This document shows positions 1 through 4,771 of a stretch of DNA of 7,944 nt, piece by piece. Source of the stretch: Minisyncoccota bacterium (GTDB lineage Bacteria; Patescibacteriota; Minisyncoccia; UBA6257; 1-14-0-10-40-38). Each line of letters starts with the position of its first letter. Within the stretch, counting starts at the first letter, position 1. The translations under genes and the position numbers were made by a program. The notes beneath the pieces are model-generated. The model did no database searches, was not told where the DNA came from, and saw only the letters and a program-made list of their open reading frames with translations. The DNA lies in NCBI GenBank assembly GCA_009694925.1, contig SIBX01000026.1, positions 1 through 7,944 on the forward strand, read 5' to 3'.

Positions 1-91
1 TCTGCAGGTTCTTGGCTGTTCGCGAGTCTGTCTGACCACAGGTCAGGCCATAGACTCTCGGTCCCTTGGTCTCTTTGACCCTTGGACTTCC
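1..91 (+). other. GC-rich structured intergenic segment, possible 3' part of an RNA or leader
   Basis: No convincing gene is seen here; one frame stays open from 2 to 163, but its translation resembles no family I recognise. The DNA folds well on paper. Bases 24-29 (GAGTCT) pair with 52-57 (AGACTC), and C21-G22 can pair with C59-G60 beyond one mismatch. Inside that, 32-37 (CTGACC) pairs with 41-46 (GGTCAG) around an ACA loop. A smaller hairpin pairs 68-71 (GGTC) with 77-80 (GACC). The segment is clearly richer in G+C than the AT-rich DNA that follows. It could be the end of a structured RNA whose start lies left of the window, a 3' UTR, or part of a leader for ileS. I could not match it to tmRNA, RNase P RNA, SRP RNA or rRNA from memory. 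Confidence 0.35.
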
Positions 92-129
92 GTCGCCTCT
101 TGGTGGAACCCCACCTCGAGGCGACTTTT
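92..129 (+). terminator. Rho-independent terminator-like hairpin
   Basis: An 8-bp perfect stem (GTCGCCTC 92-99 with GAGGCGAC 118-125) is followed, after a 2x2 internal loop, by a 5-bp stem (GGTGG 102-106 with CCACC 111-115) closed by AACC. TTTT and then an AT-rich run follow directly on the + strand. On the - strand no T-run follows, so it should act on transcripts coming from the left. It would end an upstream gene or RNA, or act as an attenuator before ileS. The T-run is short, so efficiency is uncertain. Confidence 0.6.
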
Positions 130-148
130 AATTTATGAATTATTTTCA

Positions 149-176
149 TTGCCTAAAGTATAAAATCTGCTAAAAT
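149..176 (+). promoter_or_regulatory. Candidate sigma-70-type promoter for ileS
   Basis: TTGCCT (149-154) and TAAAAT (171-176) are separated by 16 bases, close to the TTGACA/TATAAT consensus. It lies just after the terminator-like hairpin and about 100 bases before the ileS start, on the correct strand. The region is very AT-rich, so chance matches are likely; TATAAA at 159-164 is an alternative -10. Confidence 0.4.
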
Positions 177-186
177 TCTCAAAGCG

Positions 187-256
187 ACACTAATTACAAA
201 TTCCCTCTAATTTACGAATACTGATTTTTATTAGATTCATTAGTGTGAATTAGTGT
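187..256. repeat. Cluster of short AT-rich direct and inverted repeats
   Basis: ACACTAATT (187-195) is the exact reverse complement of AATTAGTGT (248-256). ATTAGTGT also occurs at 239-246, giving a direct repeat with the copy at 249-256. On the left side a CTAATT-AC-AAT-like unit occurs twice in imperfect form, starting near 190 and 207. The group sits between the candidate ileS promoter and the gene, so it would be in the 5' UTR. It could be a degenerate intergenic repeat element or a weak long-range hairpin. Confidence 0.5.
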
Positions 257-275
257 ATTGGCGTTGCTACTTAAA

Positions 276-3200
276 ATGCTAAAAAACATCAAAAACTTCA
301 ACATGAGCGAAGTTGAAGAAGAAGTTCTTAAATTTTGGAATTCTCAAAACATATTCCAAAAATCGCTCAAAAACAGGCAAGGCAAGAAAGTATTCAGATT
401 TTTTGAAGGGCCACCAACTGCCAACGGTAAGCCAGGGATTCATCATGTTCTAGCTCGTTCTTTTAAGGACGTTATTTTACGTTATAAATCTATGCAAGGT
501 TTTGCTGTGCCTCGAAAAGCTGGTTGGGACACACACGGACTTCCAGTTGAAATTGCAGTAGAAAAGAAGCTTGGCTTAAAATCAAAAAAAGAAATAGAAG
601 CCTTTGGAGTAGCTAAATTTAATAAGGAATGTAAGTCTTCCGTTTGGGAATTTAAATCCGATTGGGAGAAATTAACCGAAAGAATGGGTTTTTGGCTGGA
701 TATGGAAAATCCTTATGTTACTTATGAAAATAACTATATTGAATCCGTTTGGAATTTATTATCAGAAATAGACAAGAAAAAATACTTATATAAAGGACAT
801 AAGGTTCTTCCATGGTGCACCAGGTGCGGCACGGCTCTTTCCTCGCACGAAATCGCCCAAGGATATAAAGAAGTTGAAGATGAATCTGTTTTTGTTAAAT
901 TTAAAATTTTAAAAAACCAGCGTAGTGGCACAGTTTCTTTTGCGGATAATGTTTATATTATTTCTTGGACAACAACTCCTTGGACTTTACCAGGCAACGT
1001 TGCTTTGGCTGTGGGAGAAAAAATAGATTATGTTGGGGTAAAAGTTGGGGGAGAGATATTTATTCTAGCCGAAGAGAGAGTTTCAAAAGTGTTAGGCGAA
1101 AACGCGCAAATACTTTTCAAGCTCAAAGGCAAAGATCTCGTTGGTCTTAAATACGAGCCATTATTTGATGTTCATAGCTTAAAATCAGCCAAATCGTATC
1201 AAATATATCCAGCTAATTTTGTGACTACTTCCGATGGATCTGGAGTCGTGCATACGGCTGTAATGTATGGAGAAGACGATTATGTTTTGGGAGAAAAATT
1301 AGGCTTGCCAAAATTCCATACGGTGGACGAAGCAGGAAAATTTGTCGCCGAAGTGAAAGATTTTGCCGGGGAGTATGTGAAGTCCCGTGCCACCGAAGCT
1401 AAAATCTTTGAATATTTAAAATCAAAAAATTTCTTATTAAAAAAAGAATTATATAAACACGAATATCCATTCTGCTGGAGATGCTCGACTGCGATTTTGT
1501 ATTATGCCAGGCAGTCGTGGTTTATTAAGATGTCCGCAATTAAAAATATCTTAATTAAAGAAAATAAAAAGATTAATTGGATTCCAGAGCACATTAAAAA
1601 CGGTCGTTTCGGAGAGTGGCTAAAAGACTTAAAAGACTGGGCGATTTCTCGCGAAAGATATTGGGGAACACCGCTTCCAATCTGGGAATGCAATGAATGT
1701 AATTCTTATGAGGTTGTCGGCTCCATTGCAGACTTAACAAAAAAAAGCGAAAGCAATAATAATAAATTCTTTCTCGTCAGACATGGAGAGTCTGATCACA
1801 GTTTGTTCGAAAGGCTTTCTGGTGGAGAATATGAAAAAAAGAATCCATCTCATCTAACCAAAAAAGGAATTAAGCAGATAGAATCTCTCGCCAAGAAGCT
1901 AAAAACTAAAAAAGTAGATATGATACTGTCTTCTCCTTACTTGAGGACACTAGAAACATCGAAAATAATTTCAGATGTTTTAGGTGTAAAAATTTTAAAA
2001 GATGAAAGATTAACAGAAATAAATGCCGGAATTTTTAATGGAGATACCATTCACAACTATACAAAATCATTTTCTTCACCAGAAGAAAGGTTTAGTAAAA
2101 TCCCAGAAGGAGGAGAATCAAAAAATCAGGTAAGAAAGAGAATTGTTGAGTTTATAGGGGAAATAGATTCAAAGCATAAAGATAAAAGTATTGTAATAGT
2201 AAGTCATGGCGATCCTCTTTGGCTTCTAGATTCATCTTTAAGGGGAGAGACCAATAAAGATTCTTCTTACGATAACTATATAAAAGTAGGAGAATTTAGA
2301 AAGGTTAATTTTCCTTCCCTACCATTCAATGAAGACGGATTCTTAGACGTTCATAAGCCATTTATCGATGAAGTTCATCTTGATTGTAAAAAGTGCCACA
2401 AGAAAATGAATCGCGTCAAAGAAGTTTTAGACGTTTGGTTTGATTCTGGCGCCATGCCATTCGCTTCCATCCATTATCCTTTTGAGAATAAAAATCTTAT
2501 AGCTACAAAACAATCTTTCCCAGCAGATTATATTTCTGAAGGTATGGATCAAACTCGTGGATGGTTCTATACACTGCTCGCCATTTCCTGCCTCTTAGGC
2601 AAAGGCGCGCCATATCTTAATGTCATTTCGACTGGACTCCTCTTGGATAAAAACGGACAGAAAATGTCTAAGTCCAAAGGCAATATTGTTGAGCCAATGG
2701 AAACCATTAAGAAATTTGGAGTGGACGTTATCCGCTGGTTTTTCTTTTCTGCCAGCGACCCAGGAGAGGCCAAGCGTTTCGACGAAGTAGAAATTATGAA
2801 AGTTTATAGAAAACTTCATATGTTGGTCTATAATTCTTTTGCTTATCTCAAAACCTATTCCCATGCTTTTTCTAATATAGCTAAAGTTGATGCAAATAAA
2901 TCTTCAAGTTTATTAGATAAATGGATTTTAGTTAGGCTTAATGAGACGATAGAGGCTACGACCAAGAGCTTAGACGCATATGACGCCTTATCTGCCACAA
3001 GAGCCATAGAGGCCATGGTAGACGACTTATCGCGTTGGTATATTCGCCGTTCCCGCGATAGATTCGCTTCGCCATCTTCAGAAAGTGATTTAAATTTTGC
3101 CGCCTCCACCTTAAATTTTGTTTTACTGAATATTTCTAAGTTAATTGCCCCTCTTTCTCCATTTCTAGCCGATGCAGTTTATAAATCTTTATATGCTGGA

Positions 3201-3788
3201 AATAAATTTGAATCAGTTCATTTAGAAAACTGGCCTAAGTCTAAGAAGCCAACTCCAAGTGATAAGACGTTAATTGCGAATATGGATGCCGTGAGAAAAA
3301 TTTGTTCAGACGCTCTTTCATTAAGGCAGGCAATGGGAATAAAAATTCGCCAACCGCTCGCTTCGCTCAAAATCAAAAATCAAATCTCAAAAATCAAAGA
3401 TAATGAAGAATTATTAAACGTTATTAAAGATGAAATCAATGTTAAAGAAGTTACTTTTGGCGCGGACCAAGAAAATGAATTGGAATTAGATAGAAATATA
3501 ACTCCAGAATTATTTGCCGAAGGAAGATTTAGGGAAATATTACGCACCTGCCAGAAAGCCAGGCAAGATGCCGGATTAAAAGTGGGGGAGGGAATTGAGA
3601 TCTCGGTTTCAGCTTCAAAAGAGAATTTAAATATCATCAGCAAATTCATTGACGAATTTAAATCCTCTTTAAAAGCCAAAAAAGTTACTCTTTTTGAATC
3701 TTCGGATAGCAGAAAAATAATTCATGACTTTGTTTCTAGAGGAGAAATAGACGGAGGCCAATTCGAGATTTTTATTAAGAAGAATTAA
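276..3788 (+). CDS. ileS: Isoleucyl-tRNA synthetase with an inserted histidine-phosphatase domain
   Basis: This class Ia synthetase attaches isoleucine to tRNA-Ile in the cytoplasm, using ATP. Numbered from the ATG at 276 (1170 residues), the HIGH-type motif is GIHH at 54-57. The editing domain carries SWTTTPW at 230-236 and GEDD at 332-335. Then come ISRERYWGTPLPIW, a zinc half-site (C472, C475), a histidine-phosphatase insertion (about 494-680), the second zinc half-site (C704, C707), WFDSG at 721-725, KMSKS at 796-800, the anticodon-binding helical domain (LSRWYIRRSRDRF), and a C-terminal domain ending without a further zinc finger. The overall style resembles the IleRS2 (eukaryote-like) branch, moderately sure. 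Start choice: the frame is open from a TTG at 258, but ATG 276 gives the usual short N-terminus before EEEVLKFW; ATG 303 is possible. No Shine-Dalgarno is visible before any of them. The length exceeds the usual 900-1050 residues because of the insertion. No own terminator is seen downstream. Confidence 0.97.
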   Translation: MLKNIKNFNMSEVEEEVLKFWNSQNIFQKSLKNRQGKKVFRFFEGPPTANGKPGIHHVLARSFKDVILRYKSMQGFAVPRKAGWDTHGLPVEIAVEKKLGLKSKKEIEAFGVAKFNKECKSSVWEFKSDWEKLTERMGFWLDMENPYVTYENNYIESVWNLLSEIDKKKYLYKGHKVLPWCTRCGTALSSHEIAQGYKEVEDESVFVKFKILKNQRSGTVSFADNVYIISWTTTPWTLPGNVALAVGEKIDYVGVKVGGEIFILAEERVSKVLGENAQILFKLKGKDLVGLKYEPLFDVHSLKSAKSYQIYPANFVTTSDGSGVVHTAVMYGEDDYVLGEKLGLPKFHTVDEAGKFVAEVKDFAGEYVKSRATEAKIFEYLKSKNFLLKKELYKHEYPFCWRCSTAILYYARQSWFIKMSAIKNILIKENKKINWIPEHIKNGRFGEWLKDLKDWAISRERYWGTPLPIWECNECNSYEVVGSIADLTKKSESNNNKFFLVRHGESDHSLFERLSGGEYEKKNPSHLTKKGIKQIESLAKKLKTKKVDMILSSPYLRTLETSKIISDVLGVKILKDERLTEINAGIFNGDTIHNYTKSFSSPEERFSKIPEGGESKNQVRKRIVEFIGEIDSKHKDKSIVIVSHGDPLWLLDSSLRGETNKDSSYDNYIKVGEFRKVNFPSLPFNEDGFLDVHKPFIDEVHLDCKKCHKKMNRVKEVLDVWFDSGAMPFASIHYPFENKNLIATKQSFPADYISEGMDQTRGWFYTLLAISCLLGKGAPYLNVISTGLLLDKNGQKMSKSKGNIVEPMETIKKFGVDVIRWFFFSASDPGEAKRFDEVEIMKVYRKLHMLVYNSFAYLKTYSHAFSNIAKVDANKSSSLLDKWILVRLNETIEATTKSLDAYDALSATRAIEAMVDDLSRWYIRRSRDRFASPSSESDLNFAASTLNFVLLNISKLIAPLSPFLADAVYKSLYAGNKFESVHLENWPKSKKPTPSDKTLIANMDAVRKICSDALSLRQAMGIKIRQPLASLKIKNQISKIKDNEELLNVIKDEINVKEVTFGADQENELELDRNITPELFAEGRFREILRTCQKARQDAGLKVGEGIEISVSASKENLNIISKFIDEFKSSLKAKKVTLFESSDSRKIIHDFVSRGEIDGGQFEIFIKKN
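1755..2315 (+). other. Histidine-phosphatase (phosphoglycerate mutase-like) domain nested in IleRS
   Basis: This in-frame segment of about 185 residues (IleRS residues 494-680) has the complete motif set of the histidine phosphatase superfamily. These are LVRHGES with the nucleophile H503, SSPYLRTLET with R557, the LTEINAGIFNG acid motif with E581, PEGGES, and VSHGDP with the second catalytic H644. It also ends in the family's usual GEFRKVNF strand. Members remove phosphate from small molecules or proteins through a phosphohistidine intermediate; the motif set suggests a phosphatase, but the substrate cannot be read from the sequence. It begins after a polar, Asn-rich linker (SESNNN) and ends before NEDGFLDVHKP, where normal IleRS sequence resumes. 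With every key residue kept, it is likely active rather than a relic. Confidence 0.93.
3367..3398 (+). repeat. TCAAAA-type low-complexity repeat inside ileS
   Basis: Degenerate tandem units of TCAAA to TCAAAAA occur five times with one TC interruption. They encode LKIKNQISKIK near the C-terminal domain of IleRS, between the conserved-looking IKIRQPLASL and EELLNVIKDEINVKEV segments. It follows a CGCTCGCTTCGCTC stretch. It looks like a small in-frame expansion in a surface loop. Confidence 0.55.
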
Positions 3789-3823
3789 AAAATGCAGCCC
3801 CCCTCTTTGCAAGAGTTGCTGCA
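3787..3823 (-). terminator. Rho-independent terminator of the beta-barrel-like gene
   Basis: Read on the - strand, TGCAGC (3823-3818) pairs with GCTGCA (3798-3793). An inner CTCTT/AAGAG stem (3815-3811 with 3807-3803) closes a 3-base loop, and six T follow (complement of 3792-3787). On the + strand no T-run follows, so it does not serve ileS. The T-run overlaps the last two bases of the ileS stop codon. Confidence 0.8.
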
Positions 3824-3848
3824 CTTGTGATCCCAACAAGAAACATTT

Positions 3849-4616
3849 TCAAAATCTGAATATCAATCCCGTCCCGAGAGTTGCTCCTGATTTCTGGCCA
3901 TTCTTGGGAGAAGTAATCGGGGTTGTGGCGGTGACCGAGAAGACGTTCCAAGATACCGTCTTCCCAAGGTCATAGACGAATCCCGCGTCATATCGGCCGA
4001 GAAGGATCTTCTCAAAGCCGATCGATCCAGTGTCGTCGACTAGCCGAAGTTTCTGGTTGAAGCTCAGTTGTGGATTTATTGTCCACCCATGTTGAGCTCC
4101 CAAGTACAGGGTAAGGCCGAGATTTGCATCGCCATAGGCCCGCATTCGACCTTCGAGCTTTGCAGTCGGCCCAAGCTTCTGGCTTTCTGACAATTCAAAG
4201 CTCTGACTCGCAGCGACATATGGACGAATGACGTCGGCGGCGCCATCTCCCTTCTTTCGAGTACCTAGCTCGAAGATGTCAAAGTAGCTGATTCCGCCCG
4301 AGACATTCGTCTCTTTGATCTTGCCACTCCAACCCATGGTGTAGTCGATCTCATCTCCAAAATCAGAAGATAAATCATCGTCATTCAAGCCAGCCGAATG
4401 CCATATTCCCAACTCCAATCCATTCGAGAACGCCGTAGTGATGTCCGTCTGAATAACTGGATCATCGTACCCAATGAATCCGTTGAAGAATCGATAGTCA
4501 GAGAGTGCCTGCGACGAAACCCTTATATGAACAGAATCGGATTTGCTGGTGGTACTCATGCAACCAGCAAAGAGAAAAAGGAAAAATAGAAACAGAATGT
4601 TCGATGCAGTTTTCAC
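3849..4616 (-). CDS. Putative lipoprotein-signal outer-membrane beta-barrel-like protein
   Basis: The 255-residue product starts with a basic tip and a very hydrophobic segment (residues 7-18), then Cys19 in an LFAGC context, which resembles a lipobox although Phe at -3 is unusual. The mature part has alternating amphipathic strands with acidic/Gly/Asn turns, and ends in GTGLIFRF, a C-terminal aromatic like the beta-signal of outer-membrane barrels. The stretch from SDYRFFNGF through QTDITTAFSNGLELGIWHSAGL to DEIDYTMGWSG recalls the TIGR02001 (Gcw_chp) family of unknown function; that match is from memory. Start is GTG with a strong AAGGAG five bases upstream. It has its own promoter and terminator, so it is a single-gene unit. 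Sampled 60-base lines have 32-35 G+C, against about 18 in neighbouring rnj and the transporter gene, and it stops with TGA where the other genes use TAA. Both suggest transfer. No function can be assigned. Confidence 0.8.
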   Translation of the reverse strand: MKTASNILFLFFLFLFAGCMSTTSKSDSVHIRVSSQALSDYRFFNGFIGYDDPVIQTDITTAFSNGLELGIWHSAGLNDDDLSSDFGDEIDYTMGWSGKIKETNVSGGISYFDIFELGTRKKGDGAADVIRPYVAASQSFELSESQKLGPTAKLEGRMRAYGDANLGLTLYLGAQHGWTINPQLSFNQKLRLVDDTGSIGFEKILLGRYDAGFVYDLGKTVSWNVFSVTATTPITSPKNGQKSGATLGTGLIFRF

Positions 4617-4620
4617 GTCT

Positions 4621-4627
4621 TCTCCTT
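4621..4627 (-). promoter_or_regulatory. Strong Shine-Dalgarno fixing the GTG start
   Basis: On the - strand AAGGAGA lies here; the AAGGAG core ends five bases before the GTG start codon at 4616-4614. It decides the start at GTG, which also gives a complete signal peptide. Neither ileS nor rnj has a comparable site. Confidence 0.85.
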
Positions 4628-4661
4628 CGAGATTTGATGGAATGTTTTGTTGGTGCTTGAA

Positions 4662-4675
4662 GTAATTTCAATTAC
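4662..4675. promoter_or_regulatory. Perfect 14-base dyad in the 5' UTR, possible operator
   Basis: GTAATT-TC-AATTAC is a perfect inverted repeat with a 2-base centre. It lies roughly 10-25 bases downstream of the expected transcription start of the beta-barrel-like gene, a place where a dimeric repressor could bind. The 2-base centre is too tight for a normal RNA hairpin loop, which favours a DNA site. No regulator is encoded in the window. Confidence 0.4.
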
Positions 4676-4691
4676 CCGCAAGCTGGCATAT

Positions 4692-4720
4692 ATATTATAA
4701 GATACTTATTAAAAAGTCAA
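4692..4720 (-). promoter_or_regulatory. Sigma-70-type promoter of the beta-barrel-like gene
   Basis: On the - strand TTGACT (4720-4715) is followed after 17 bases by TAATAT (4697-4692); a perfect TATAAT overlaps it at 4699-4694 with a 15-base spacing. The start of transcription would be near 4685, giving a leader of about 69 bases before the GTG. This is the best promoter match in the window. Confidence 0.75.
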
Positions 4721-4728
4721 TACATAGC

Positions 4729-4757
4729 AAAAAATCCGCCATTTAGGCGGATTTTTT
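4729..4757 (-). terminator. Rho-independent terminator of rnj
   Basis: AAAAAATCCGCC (4729-4740) and GGCGGATTTTTT (4746-4757) form a perfect 12-bp inverted repeat around a 5-base loop. On the - strand it ends in TTTTTT, 14 bases after the rnj stop codon. It is symmetrical and could work in both directions. It also insulates the promoter at 4692-4720 from rnj transcription. Confidence 0.9.
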
Positions 4758-4771
4758 GTGTAATTAAAGTT

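Noticed and set aside
98..125. Possible T-box riboswitch for ileS, because GGTGGAACC at 102-110 resembles the T-box core GGTGGNACC
   Set aside because: The expected GCG after ACC is missing, the bases form a simple hairpin with CCACC, the variable base A would suit a tRNA with U73 whereas tRNA-Ile has A73, and no specifier stem is visible because the window starts too late. Sequence to the left plus a covariance-model search would settle it.
2..163. Open frame on the + strand at the left edge as a protein C-terminus
   Set aside because: Its translation is Trp/Ser/Arg-rich, matches nothing I know, and it runs through the hairpins and terminator; the structure explains the DNA better.
258..275. 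TTG at 258 as the ileS start
   Set aside because: It adds six residues with no Shine-Dalgarno and no family support; ATG at 276 gives a normal IleRS N-terminus.
1740..2320. Intein or intron as the explanation of the ileS insertion
   Set aside because: There are no intein splicing motifs or homing-endonuclease motifs, and the segment is a recognisable histidine phosphatase that is in frame at both ends.
4398..4589. Plus-strand open frame opposite the beta-barrel-like gene
   Set aside because: It is an antisense shadow of a gene that has a promoter, ribosome binding site, signal peptide and terminator; no family features of its own.
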